DNA of 44,328 bases from Candidatus Crickella caballi (GTDB taxonomy: Bacteria; Bacillota; Clostridia; Peptostreptococcales; Anaerovoracaceae), in contig JAGHUV010000005.1 of assembly GCA_018064665.1 (NCBI GenBank), forward strand, positions 1 to 44,328, given 5' to 3'. The first letter of the stretch is position 1; the number at the start of each line of letters is the position of its first letter. Of this stretch, positions 14,904-23,237 are shown in pieces. Position numbers and translations under genes: made by a program. Below the pieces are notes generated by a model. The model had not been told where the DNA came from, did not search any database, and saw only the letters and a list, made by a program, of their open reading frames with translations.

Positions 14904-16124
14904 TTATACGAAAAGCGCCATTATCGAATTGCTTATATCTATGCCTGTTTCCGTAAGGCGAATACCTTCATCATCTATTATCAGATGTCCTGTCTCTTCG
15001 AAGCTATGTGCATCTTTCATGGCTTCTTTATAATATTGACGGAAGCCTTTTTCGTCTCTCGTAAGTCCCGCTTCCTCCAGAGGAACATCTGCGAATTTCA
15101 CGCCTTCAATGCGTCTGAGCCCCAGAAATACAGACTCACTTATATTATCATGAGCTGTATTGACATGCTCCTCTTCCACAGGCAGCTTGCCGTCTCTGAT
15201 TGCTGCCTCATAATCCGACAGCTTTGTGAGATTTCTGTATCTTGTCCCATGCTCAAAGCCGCTTGCTCCAAGTCCTATTCCGACATACGGCGTCATACTC
15301 CAGTACTTGGAATTGTGCCTTGACCTCCTGTCATCACACTGTCCGTCATGCTGTCCGTCATGCTGTCCGTCATGCTCAGCCATCCTTGCAAAGTTGGATA
15401 TTTCATATTGCTCATATCCAAGTGCTTTGAGCATGCTGCAGCCCCGATGATATGTCTCGCGGTCAACATCGTCGGATACTTCTTCTATCGCACCCGACTC
15501 CCACTGTTCGAAGAGCGGTGTTCCTTCTTCAAGCTGGAGGCTGTAGAAGGAAATATGTTCAGGCTCCAGCTCGGCTATTTGCCGGATATCCTCCATCGCC
15601 TCCTCAAGCGTCTCTCCCGGAACAGAGAAAATAATATCCAGATTAATATTGTCAAAGCCCGCTTCTCTTGCAAGTGCAATGTCACGTTTAACGCTTTCGC
15701 TGTCATGAATTCTGCCAAGATACTTCAGCCTGTCATCGTCCATAGACTGCACGCCCATGGATAGCCTGTTAATTCCCATGCGTCGATACGACTTAAGTGT
15801 ACTCAAGGCAGAATCATTATCATCCCCAAGAGTTCCCGGGTTGGCCTCTATTGTAATCTCCGCATCCTCACTTATACTGAATTGGGTGCGCACAGAGTCG
15901 AGAATTCTCTCTATCTGCTCAGGCTTCAGTACGCTCGGTGTTCCGCCGCCAAAGTACACAGTATCGCACACATCCGTTACGGACCGCATCCCGATCTCGT
16001 TTATCAGGGATTGCACGTACTCTTCCCTTGTCCGCTCATCCGATGGTGCCGAAAGAAAAGCACAGTAGTTGCATTTCCTGACGCAGAAAGGTATGTGAAT
16101 GTATATTCCCGTATTCTCTTTCAA
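14904..16124 (-). CDS. hemW: Radical SAM haem chaperone HemW / coproporphyrinogen oxidase-like
   Basis: 406 residues of the HemN/HemW radical-SAM family. IPFCVRKCNYCAF holds the [4Fe-4S] CxxxCxxC motif, lacking the extra Cys of true HemN, which supports the haem-insertion chaperone HemW. GGGTPS and EANPGT are the usual SAM-binding blocks and the HemN C-terminal domain follows. A hypervariable loop at about residues 251-262 is three copies of His-Asp-Gly-Gln, from a perfect 12-bp tandem repeat. The start is TTG at 16124, with GGAG about 12 nt upstream, because no ATG is available before the conserved GIYIHIPFC. It follows lepA by 15 nt, a common gene pair. Confidence 0.92.
   Translation of the reverse strand: MKENTGIYIHIPFCVRKCNYCAFLSAPSDERTREEYVQSLINEIGMRSVTDVCDTVYFGGGTPSVLKPEQIERILDSVRTQFSISEDAEITIEANPGTLGDDNDSALSTLKSYRRMGINRLSMGVQSMDDDRLKYLGRIHDSESVKRDIALAREAGFDNINLDIIFSVPGETLEEAMEDIRQIAELEPEHISFYSLQLEEGTPLFEQWESGAIEEVSDDVDRETYHRGCSMLKALGYEQYEISNFARMAEHDGQHDGQHDGQCDDRRSRHNSKYWSMTPYVGIGLGASGFEHGTRYRNLTKLSDYEAAIRDGKLPVEEEHVNTAHDNISESVFLGLRRIEGVKFADVPLEEAGLTRDEKGFRQYYKEAMKDAHSFEETGHLIIDDEGIRLTETGIDISNSIMALFV
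15339..15374 (-). repeat. In-frame 12-bp tandem repeat (x3) within hemW
   Basis: The 12-mer CTGTCCGTCATG (plus strand) occurs three times perfectly in tandem, encoding an inserted His-Asp-Gly-Gln triplet in HemW. Confidence 0.9.
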
Positions 16125-16139
16125 GCTATTTCCATTCTC

Positions 16140-17948
16140 CTACTTGCCGTCATCAAGCTTGAGTACTTCTGTGAACGCTTCTTGCGGAACCGTGATCTGA
16201 CCGAACTGTCTCATTCTCTTCTTTCCGGCCTTCTGCTTCTCAAGGAGCTTCTTCTTACGCGAAACGTCTCCTCCGTAGCACTTTGCAAGAACGTCCTTGC
16301 GATATGCTCTTACTGTCTCTCTTGCTATTACCTTCTGTCCGATTGCTGCCTGAATAGGAACCTCGAACTGGTGGCGAGGAATGATATCCTTGAGCTTCTC
16401 GCAGATGCCTCTGCCCTTAGCATTTGCCTCCTCTTCAGGAACAATTGTTGAAAGTGCATCTATGAGCTCGCGGTTAAGCAGAATATCCAGCTTAACAAGG
16501 CGTGCCTGCTGATAGCGCAGGAACTCATAGTCAAGCGATGCATATCCGCGAGTCCTTGATTTAAGCGCATCAAAGAAGTCGTAAATTACCTCATTCAGCG
16601 GCAGCTCGTAATGAAGCTGCACTCTCGTCTTGGTCAGATACTCCATATGGATCATCTTTCCTCTTCTGTTCTGGCAAAGAGTCATTATGCTGCCCACATA
16701 TTCATTAGGTGTCATAATATCCGCCTTAACTATCGGTTCCTCTATGTGCGCAATTTCCATAATATCCGGCAGGTTCGAAGGGTTCTGTATCCACTTCACG
16801 CTGCCGTCCTTCATTACTACCTTGTAAATAACTGAAGGCAATGTTGTAATAACGTCCAGATCAAACTCGCGCTCCAGTCTCTCTGTGATTACATCCATGT
16901 GAAGCAAGCCCAGAAATCCGCATCTGAAACCATAGCCGAGAGCCGCCGAATTCTCAGGTTCGAAATTGAATGCGGCATCGTTGACCTGAAGCTTCTCCAA
17001 TGCATCCTTTACATTCTCGTACTTCTCTCCCTCTGCAGGGAAAATACCGCAGTAAACCATGGACTGTGCTTTCTTGTATCCCTTAAGCGCAGTATCGCAT
17101 GGATTATTAGCAAGTGTAATGGTATCTCCTACACGGGCATCCGCAACCTGTTTGATGCTGCCGCAAATATATCCTACTTCACCAGCCTTAAGCTCGTCTG
17201 CCGGAAGCATTCCCGGTATGCAGTAGCCAACCTCAGTTACTTCATAGTTCTTGCCGGTATTCATCATCTTGATGATGTCGCCCCTCTTAACTGCTCCGTC
17301 GAAAATTCTTGTATAAATTACGACACCCTTGTAGCTGTCATAATAGCTGTCGAAAATCAGTGCTTTAAGCTTGCCCTCCGGATCGCCCTGTGGTGGCGGA
17401 ATTACCTCGACAAGCTTCTCGAGCATTTCGTCTATTCCCATGCCTGTTTTGGCTGAGATCTTCGGTGCCTCTGACGCATCGAGACCGATGATGTCCTCGA
17501 TTTCCGCTTTGGCCTCCTCCGGACGTGCGCTGTCAAGGTCCATCTTGTTCAGAACCGGAAGTATCTCAAGGTCCTCATCAAGTGCCAGATATACATTGCC
17601 CAGAGTCTGCGCCTCAACTCCCTGTGTAGCGTCTATCACGAGAACCGCACCGTCGCATGCGGCGAGAGATCTTGACACCTCGTAATTGAAGTCAACGTGT
17701 CCCGGTGTATCAATCAGGTTAAGAATATATTCCTGTCCGTCGTTGGCCTTGTACTTAAGTCTTGTAGTCTGCAGCTTAATAGTGATACCGCGCTCTCGCT
17801 CGATATCCATATTGTCTAGATATTGCTCCTTCATATCTCTGGACTGAACTAGACCTGTCTTCTCAATCAGTCTGTCGGCCAGTGTCGACTTGCCGTGATC
17901 GATGTGAGCAATAATGCTGAAGTTACGTATATTGTTCAAATAGCTCAT
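16140..17948 (-). CDS. lepA: Elongation factor 4 (LepA)
   Basis: 602 residues, the full length of EF4/LepA, a ribosome-associated translational GTPase. G1 [10 protein letters not shown]2 RGITI, G3 DTPGH and G4 NKMD are all present, followed by domain 2, the EF-G-like domains III and V ([22 protein letters not shown] is a LepA hallmark) and the LepA-specific C-terminal domain ending in [26 protein letters not shown] precedes the ATG. It sits between rpsT and hemW, a widespread Firmicute order. Confidence 0.98.
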   Translation of the reverse strand: MSYLNNIRNFSIIAHIDHGKSTLADRLIEKTGLVQSRDMKEQYLDNMDIERERGITIKLQTTRLKYKANDGQEYILNLIDTPGHVDFNYEVSRSLAACDGAVLVIDATQGVEAQTLGNVYLALDEDLEILPVLNKMDLDSARPEEAKAEIEDIIGLDASEAPKISAKTGMGIDEMLEKLVEVIPPPQGDPEGKLKALIFDSYYDSYKGVVIYTRIFDGAVKRGDIIKMMNTGKNYEVTEVGYCIPGMLPADELKAGEVGYICGSIKQVADARVGDTITLANNPCDTALKGYKKAQSMVYCGIFPAEGEKYENVKDALEKLQVNDAAFNFEPENSAALGYGFRCGFLGLLHMDVITERLEREFDLDVITTLPSVIYKVVMKDGSVKWIQNPSNLPDIMEIAHIEEPIVKADIMTPNEYVGSIMTLCQNRRGKMIHMEYLTKTRVQLHYELPLNEVIYDFFDALKSRTRGYASLDYEFLRYQQARLVKLDILLNRELIDALSTIVPEEEANAKGRGICEKLKDIIPRHQFEVPIQAAIGQKVIARETVRAYRKDVLAKCYGGDVSRKKKLLEKQKAGKKRMRQFGQITVPQEAFTEVLKLDDGK

Positions 17949-18045
17949 ATAAATCTCTCCGTTCCTGTAAGCGCCCGGTATATCTGCGCATATTCATAGT
18001 TATTATAACATTTATGCGGGTTTTTATGCTATTTTTCGCAATAAA

Positions 18046-18073
18046 AAAGCGAAGGGAGACACTCCTTCGCTTT
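18046..18073 (-). terminator. Terminator after rpsT
   Basis: Minus-strand hairpin AAAGCGAAGG / CCTTCGCTTT with an 8-nt loop followed by a T-tract, located 40 nt after the rpsT stop and before lepA. Confidence 0.85.
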
Positions 18074-18112
18074 AGCGTATTTAACTGATACGCGTGTGGG
18101 GACGGGTGAGTT

Positions 18113-18580
18113 TTACTTTGCCTCGATTGCTGCGAGAATGTCAGCCTTAGTAGCCTTAGCAGGAACCTCGATTCCCATCTTCTCAGCGATTGCGAGAAGC
18201 TCGTCCTTCTTCATAGAAGCATCAGCCTTAACTGTTTCTTCTACAACAGGTGCTTCCTCTACAGGAGCAGCCTTCTTTACAGCCTTCTTAGCAGGCTCAG
18301 CCTTTGGTGCTTCACCACTCTTAAGAGCGTTCAGCTTCTTAGCGAATCTAGCTACGGTTCTGGAAGCAGCCTTCTTGTGGAAAGTTCCCTTTGCAGCAGC
18401 CTGCATGAGCTTCTTTTCAGCAAGCTTGAAAGCCTTTTCAGCGCCTTCTGCATCACCGGCAGCGATTGCAGCCAGAAATGCCTTCTCAGCTTCCTTGACA
18501 TGGTTCTTAACTCTGATGTTACGAGCCGTCTTCTTGTCGATAACTTTGATTCTCTTCTTTGCGGATTTAATATTTGCCAT
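18113..18580 (-). CDS. rpsT: 30S ribosomal protein bS20 with C-terminal SAP/HeH-like extension
   Basis: The start MANIKSAKKRIKVIDKK and residues 1-87 are ordinary bS20, binding 16S rRNA in the small subunit. Unlike the usual 85-90 residues, this protein is 155 long: residues 88-120 are an Ala/Pro/Glu/Lys-rich linker (KKAVKKAAPVEEAPVVEE) and 121-155 form a compact segment MKKDELLAIAEKMGIEV...KADILAAIEAK, which has the helix-extended loop-helix look of SAP/HeH/Rho_N-like nucleic-acid-binding modules. The ATG at 18580 follows a GTGGGGT box; a longer frame to 18622 is rejected. A promoter lies upstream and a terminator downstream, so it is a monocistronic unit. Confidence 0.93.
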   Translation of the reverse strand: MANIKSAKKRIKVIDKKTARNIRVKNHVKEAEKAFLAAIAAGDAEGAEKAFKLAEKKLMQAAAKGTFHKKAASRTVARFAKKLNALKSGEAPKAEPAKKAVKKAAPVEEAPVVEETVKADASMKKDELLAIAEKMGIEVPAKATKADILAAIEAK

Positions 18581-18627
18581 TAATTTTACCCCACTTTCAT
18601 TTAATAATGTATTAATTCGCAACGGCT

Positions 18628-18656
18628 ATTATATTTGAAAAGTTCAGTAATTACAA
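18628..18656 (-). promoter_or_regulatory. rpsT promoter
   Basis: Minus-strand TTGTAA (18651-18656) and TATAAT (18628-18633), spacer 17 bp, about 48 nt before the rpsT start codon. Confidence 0.75.
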
Positions 18657-18780
18657 TAGCTTTAAAGAATTATTGAGAGTTTTTCTACGGCCTCCATTGT
18701 CGGATCACACGCAATATGACCACTTTCGCTCCCTCTTTTATCCATCTGCTCGTCAACTTACTTATTACTTATTACTTATT

Positions 18781-18841
18781 GCGTATGACCTTGCACATTG
18801 CGTACTGCGTATGACCTTGCACATTGCGTACTGCATATGAC
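18781..18841. repeat. 26-bp tandem repeat, 2.3 units
   Basis: A 26-bp unit beginning GCGTATGACCTTGCACATTG occurs perfectly twice (18781-18806, 18807-18832) with a third partial unit GCATATGAC (18833-18841). Just before it, TTACTTA-like 7-mers repeat at about 18758-18780. Confidence 0.85.
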
Positions 18842-19031
18842 AATTTGCTCACATATTCATGCTTTTCAACAAAAACATCTCGAAAACCTGCAAATGACAA
18901 CCTCAAAAAACTGTGCTGATTAGAAACCTGCATTTAGTTTATATTAGCAATACATGCAGGAGCGAAAGAATTAATACAAGCTCCAGCATTAGCATCAACA
19001 AAAGCATCATAAATAATCAGGAGGTTAATAT

Positions 19032-19856
19032 ATGTATTTCAATTGCACAGAAAGTGTCAGGCGTGATCTTGACTGTGAGAAAAAGATGTTAGCAAAATTT
19101 AATCATAGAATGTCATACCTCAAAAAATACGAGGGCTATTATCTTAAAATAAGCGAGAGCCACAAAACCCCGCAGTACTATATGGTTAAAAGAGAAAACG
19201 GGAAAGAGCTCCATCAATACCTGAAAAAGAATGAGCAGAGAATAGTAGATGAACTTCAGGAGTATCGTTACCTAAAGTACTCCATTGACGCATGTATTCG
19301 CAACATCAGTTGCATGGAAGCCCTTCTTTCTCAGTATAAAAGCTTATCTCCAGCCGATGTTACCAAGAATTTTGGCCGTGCATATCAGCAGCAAAACAAC
19401 GCTAATGCACTCATATATTCCTACAGGAATACTCGAGACTGGATTTCATCCAAAGAATCAGTAAAGTCAGCACATGAGATATATCGTCCCGAAGGCCTGA
19501 TACATATAGCAGGCGACGGCACCGCAAAGAGATCCAAGTCCGAGGTCGTCATTTCCGATTGCCTTAATTCTCTCGGTATACCGCATATATACGAATGTCC
19601 AGTTAAAGTGAATGGTTACAGGCTTTTGCCTGATTTTATATGTCTCGATGCTTCTACAGGACAAGAAGTCCTTATCGAGCATTTTGGCTATATGGCAGAA
19701 GACAGCTACCGTGAAAAGACCTATGAAAAGCTTGAGAATTACATCAATGCGGGCTATTTAATAAATGTTGATTTGCTTGTTTTCTTCGAAGACATTAACG
19801 GGAACATAAATGCAGAATCTATTTATAATATGCTCCGGACAAGATTTCACAAATAG
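19032..19856 (+). CDS. Putative PD-(D/E)XK nuclease-fold protein, isolated gene
   Basis: 274 residues, the only plus-strand gene between 5 kb and the end of the window. Residues 10-110 are helical and charged, probably a coiled coil. The C-terminal part resembles a restriction-endonuclease-like fold: KSE (Glu171), LLPDF (Asp201) and the strand EVLIEHFG (Glu216), then a helix DSYREKTYEKLENYINAGY. This matches E...PDF...E-x-F/HG groups seen in uncharacterised nucleases; the canonical Lys after the last Glu is not clear. AGGAGG lies 7 nt before the ATG. The AT-rich, repeat-flanked setting suggests acquisition by transfer. No partner methylase or defence gene is adjacent. Confidence 0.75.
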   Translation: MYFNCTESVRRDLDCEKKMLAKFNHRMSYLKKYEGYYLKISESHKTPQYYMVKRENGKELHQYLKKNEQRIVDELQEYRYLKYSIDACIRNISCMEALLSQYKSLSPADVTKNFGRAYQQQNNANALIYSYRNTRDWISSKESVKSAHEIYRPEGLIHIAGDGTAKRSKSEVVISDCLNSLGIPHIYECPVKVNGYRLLPDFICLDASTGQEVLIEHFGYMAEDSYREKTYEKLENYINAGYLINVDLLVFFEDINGNINAESIYNMLRTRFHK

Positions 19857-19903
19857 CATTTGTTGTCCCTCATTTAGACTATCAGCAATTCACTCCTTAA
19901 ATC

Positions 19904-20148
19904 GCGTTTGACACGAGCAAACCTTATAATTTGACGTCTTGCGTAGGTATAGTAATTATACTCTGACACAATTTGAAGCACCTAATGATGTTTATAATGC
20001 ACTATATACATACGCAAACTACGCAAAACGGCTATTTGCTCGTGTTTTTTTGTAGTCAGAAAGCAACGCAAAACTCGTTCTTTTTATAAATTCATATTAT
20101 TTTACGTACGTAGAGTGTCTTATATGCTCACTTGCTCGTGTCAAACGC
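19904..20148. repeat. 245-bp segment with perfect 17-bp terminal inverted repeats
   Basis: GCGTTTGACACGAGCAA (19904-19920) is matched by its exact reverse complement TTGCTCGTGTCAAACGC (20132-20148). A third, internal copy of the core TTTGCTCGTGT lies near 20035. The interior is AT-rich with several ACGCAAA/TTTGCGT-like words and no reading frame of note. The form is that of a miniature inverted-repeat element or a structured RNA; no target-site duplication is evident. Confidence 0.6.
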
Positions 20149-20224
20149 CATTTTTAAAATTGAAAACACAAAAATTCGAGTGCTCCTTCCCCGTAAAACG
20201 GCAGGTGAAAATAACCTATAGAAA

Positions 20225-20250
20225 ACTGCCGCAGCGTTTGCTGCGGCAGT
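20225..20250 (-). terminator. Terminator of the dehydratase operon
   Basis: Minus-strand hairpin with perfect 11-bp arms ACTGCCGCAGC / GCTGCGGCAGT, 4-nt loop and trailing TTTTC, 23 nt after the aminotransferase stop codon. It marks the 3' end of the operon. Confidence 0.9.
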
Positions 20251-20272
20251 CTCATGTATAGAAGATCTGTTA

Positions 20273-21466
20273 CTATTTTCCGTATTTCTCGATCAGTCTC
20301 TTGAATCCAGGCATTGAGTTCTTGATCATCTCGTTGGATACGCAGTACGAAAGTCTGAGGTATCCAGGGCAGCTGAATCCTGAACCAGGAACGATGAGGA
20401 TATTCTCCTCAAGCTTTGCAGCTTCTGAGAATGCGAAGTCATCTCCGTTAGGTGCCTTCATGAAAAGATAGAAAGCGCCATCAGGCTTAGCACACTCATA
20501 ACCCATCTCAGTGAGTCCGTTGTACAGGTCGTTTCTGTTCTCGTCATAAGCAGCGAGGTCAGGATCGCATCCAACGCACTCCTCAACTACTCTCTGAATG
20601 AGTGTTGGAGGGCAAACTGAACCGATTTCACGAGCTGCACCTGCAACTGATGCATAAACAGCTTTGCCGTCTTCGCACTTAGCCGGTACATATACATAAC
20701 CGATACGCTCACCTGGGAGTGAAAGGCTCTTTGACCAGGAGTAGCATACGATAGTGTTGTCATAAACTTCAGGAATAAATGTTACTACTGCATCGCCGTA
20801 TACGAGTTCTCTGTAAGGCTCGTCTGCGATGATGTAGATTGGGTGGCCGTATTCAGCAGCCTTCTTCTTAAGAACCTCTGCGATCTTCTCGAGAGTTTCC
20901 TTAGTGTAAACAACGCCTGATGGGTTGTTAGGTGAGTTGATAACAACTGCTACAGAGTTCTCATCGATAGTCTCCTCAAGTGCCTCGAGGTTGATCTGGA
21001 AGTTAGGAACGTCTGCTGCAACTGTCTTAACCTTTCCGCCGCCTGCTGTAAAGAATACATTGTACTCAGGGAAGAAAGGTGCTATGCATACGAAATTATC
21101 CTCCGGCTTGCAAGTCAGTGCGCATGCTACAGAAACAAGTGCAGGTGCGCATCCGCAAGTCATGAAAATCTCGCTTGCCTGTGCGTTTGTAGTGAATCTT
21201 TCTCTAAGATTAGCAGCGATTGCTTCTCTTGTGCTTTCGAATCCAGGTGCCATTGAATAACCGTGGAGCAGGATAGAACTCTCTTCATCAACAAGCTTCT
21301 TAATTGTCTCATTTACCTTTGCCGGTGCAGGAATGCTTGGGTTTCCAAGGGAATAATCGTAAACTTTGTCCTTGCCGATTTTCTTAGCCTGCTCCAGTCC
21401 GTAGGCGAACAGCTCACGGATGATGCTTGGTGCTGTACCATAGCCATAATACTTCTCATTAACCAT
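20273..21466 (-). CDS. PLP-dependent class I aminotransferase
   Basis: 397 residues of fold-type I. NSPNNPSG (177-184), ADEPYRE with the pyridine-binding Asp (215) and SWSKSLSLPGERIGY with the PLP Lys246 are present, and PGYLRLSYC carries the carboxylate-binding Arg. As last gene of the fermentation operon it should convert the amino acid to its 2-oxo acid, the substrate of the dehydrogenase encoded upstream (inference from context); aspartate-type or aromatic/branched specificity cannot be read from sequence. The ATG has AAAGGAG upstream. A 115-nt gap with a small hairpin (about 21522-21539) separates it from the ligase gene, so an internal start is possible. Confidence 0.92.
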   Translation of the reverse strand: MVNEKYYGYGTAPSIIRELFAYGLEQAKKIGKDKVYDYSLGNPSIPAPAKVNETIKKLVDEESSILLHGYSMAPGFESTREAIAANLRERFTTNAQASEIFMTCGCAPALVSVACALTCKPEDNFVCIAPFFPEYNVFFTAGGGKVKTVAADVPNFQINLEALEETIDENSVAVVINSPNNPSGVVYTKETLEKIAEVLKKKAAEYGHPIYIIADEPYRELVYGDAVVTFIPEVYDNTIVCYSWSKSLSLPGERIGYVYVPAKCEDGKAVYASVAGAAREIGSVCPPTLIQRVVEECVGCDPDLAAYDENRNDLYNGLTEMGYECAKPDGAFYLFMKAPNGDDFAFSEAAKLEENILIVPGSGFSCPGYLRLSYCVSNEMIKNSMPGFKRLIEKYGK

Positions 21467-21581
21467 AACTAATCTCCTTTACAAAACTTTTTAATTTACT
21501 GTACTCTGTTTTGTTTTATATAGCACGCTGTCGTGCTTAGTAACCTTCATGAAAACATCTATGCTGTCATGCATTTACATG

Positions 21582-23162
21582 TTACAGCTTTATGTCTCTG
21601 TGTCTTTCGAGTTCCAACTTTTCTCTTGCCATCTCCTTCATTCCCTTGATGTCGACCTTGCCGACGCTGTTCAGAGGGAATTCCTCCAGGAAAATTACAT
21701 ATTTAGGAACCTTGAATGCCGCAGCCTGACTGCGAACTATATCTCTTACTTCCTCTTCAGTAACATCCTCGTTACCTTCAGCTGATTTCACAACCATCGC
21801 GCATACTTCTTCTCCGTAATGCGGATCCGGAACTCCGATGACCTTAACTTGAGCAATTCTCTCATCCTGGCCTATCATCTCCTCTACTTCACGCGGAATG
21901 ATATTTTCTCCGCCGCGAATAATGAGCTCCTTCAGTCGACCGAGATAATACAGCACGCCATCTTCGTCCTTCTTGACGATATCTCCGGTCCTGAACCAGC
22001 ATCCGTTGATGAACGCCTTCTCAGTCTCCTCAGGCATGCGGTAGTAGCCTCGCATTATATTGTATCCCTTTACGCAAAGCTCGCCTCTTTCACCGGCAGG
22101 AAGCTCCTCGCACGTAATTGGGTCAATTACCCTGCACAAAACATGCGGAAATGGCTTTCCAAGCGATGTTGATCTGAGTTCGAGTGAATCTGTCAGCTTG
22201 CCCGCAGTGATACCCGCTGTTGCTTCAGTGGCTCCGAGTGACGGTACAAGCGTAAAGTCCAGTTTCTCACAGATTTCTCTGAAAAATTCCGGGAAATAAG
22301 GTGCTCCTCCAATCATGCCCGTTCTTAATGTAGATACATCGTAGTCACCTTCCTCATATCTTCTCAGAATACTTGAGAAAAGAGTCGGTACTGCTGTAAG
22401 AATTGTACAGCCTTCGTCCTCGATCATCTTAAGAACCGTTCTGGCATGCTTGTCCTCAGGTATGCATATCATCGCACCCACTGATACCGCTGCAAGAATA
22501 ATAGCAGTGATAGAAAAGCAGTGATACATCGGCAGAACTGCAACATAACGGTCATTTTCAGTCGCGCCCAGGGTTTTAGCCTGGAAGTGGGCAGTTGTTA
22601 CTCGATTAAAGTGTGAAGTAAGAACAGGCTTGGAAACTCCTGTAGTGCCGGAACTGAACAGAATAGTGTCATCATCGTCAAATCTGACCTGAAGCTTGTA
22701 TCCGTTCAATTCGACATCGGATATCGAGGCTCCTCTCTTGATGTAGCTATCAAGTTCACGCTGACTGATAAGACGGACCATTCTCTTGAACTCGGCACAA
22801 AGTGACTCACAGTGACCACTCGGATCCGCTCCGGTGATCATATATGTAATGTCCGCACTCTCAATGCAGTGCTTTACCTCATGTTTAGAGAAAGTCGTGC
22901 ATATAGGACATACAACTGCACCGATTTTCCACAGCGCAAAGAAAGTACATACGTTGGTTGCAGTATTTCCCGCAAAGATGCCTATATGTTCGCCCTTTCT
23001 GATTCCCAAAGACAGAAAACCTTTGGCCATGTCATCAGAAATTTTATTAAGTTGTCTGTAGGTGTAGCAATGTTCAGAATCCTTAACGGCAATGTTTGAC
23101 GGATGCATAATTGCCATCGTCTCAAGGACCTGACCCAATGTCTTCCTGATTCCCCAAGCCAT
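21582..23162 (-). CDS. AMP-forming acyl-CoA synthetase (ligase)
   Basis: 526 residues of the ANL adenylating family. LFSSGTTGVSKP is the ATP P-loop motif, followed by the YRMPEE/WFRTGDIV and GRLKELIIRGGENI motifs (A7, A8) and the C-terminal lid with the catalytic Lys in NSVGKVDIK. It should activate a carboxylic acid with ATP and CoA. In this operon it could make the starter acyl-CoA used by the CoA transferase HadA, or activate imported acids (inference). The start at 23162 is chosen for GGGAG 5 nt upstream; a GTG four codons earlier is less likely. Confidence 0.92.
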   Translation of the reverse strand: MAWGIRKTLGQVLETMAIMHPSNIAVKDSEHCYTYRQLNKISDDMAKGFLSLGIRKGEHIGIFAGNTATNVCTFFALWKIGAVVCPICTTFSKHEVKHCIESADITYMITGADPSGHCESLCAEFKRMVRLISQRELDSYIKRGASISDVELNGYKLQVRFDDDDTILFSSGTTGVSKPVLTSHFNRVTTAHFQAKTLGATENDRYVAVLPMYHCFSITAIILAAVSVGAMICIPEDKHARTVLKMIEDEGCTILTAVPTLFSSILRRYEEGDYDVSTLRTGMIGGAPYFPEFFREICEKLDFTLVPSLGATEATAGITAGKLTDSLELRSTSLGKPFPHVLCRVIDPITCEELPAGERGELCVKGYNIMRGYYRMPEETEKAFINGCWFRTGDIVKKDEDGVLYYLGRLKELIIRGGENIIPREVEEMIGQDERIAQVKVIGVPDPHYGEEVCAMVVKSAEGNEDVTEEEVRDIVRSQAAAFKVPKYVIFLEEFPLNSVGKVDIKGMKEMAREKLELERHRDIKL

Positions 23163-23186
23163 AATTACTCCCACTCTCAGCAGTAG

Positions 23187-23228
23187 CTTACGGCATCCCC
23201 AATATAAGCATTGGGAATGCCGTAGTAA
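23187..23228 (-). promoter_or_regulatory. Intercistronic hairpin between etfA and ligase gene
   Basis: Near-perfect arms TACGGCATTCCCAAT / ATTGGGGATGCCGTA with a 6-nt loop, but without a following U-tract. It may act as an RNA stability or processing element reducing expression of the last two genes relative to those before; not an obvious terminator. Confidence 0.6.
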
Positions 23229-23237
23229 AACTCGTTA

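Larger units (their letters stand above)
18581..19031. other. Intergenic region upstream of rpsT and of the lone plus-strand gene
   Basis: No gene seen. It holds the rpsT promoter (18628-18656), a tandem repeat at 18781-18841 preceded by TTACTTA-type 7-mers, a 7-bp inverted repeat CCTGCAT (18927-18933) / ATGCAGG (18954-18960) and the AGGAGG ribosome binding site (19019-19024) of the plus-strand gene. Confidence 0.7.
19857..20272. other. AT-rich intergenic region with 245-bp inverted-repeat-bounded element
   Basis: No gene seen in this gap between convergent genes. It contains the element at 19904-20148 and the terminator at 20225-20250; the rest is AT-rich without clear signals. Confidence 0.65.
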
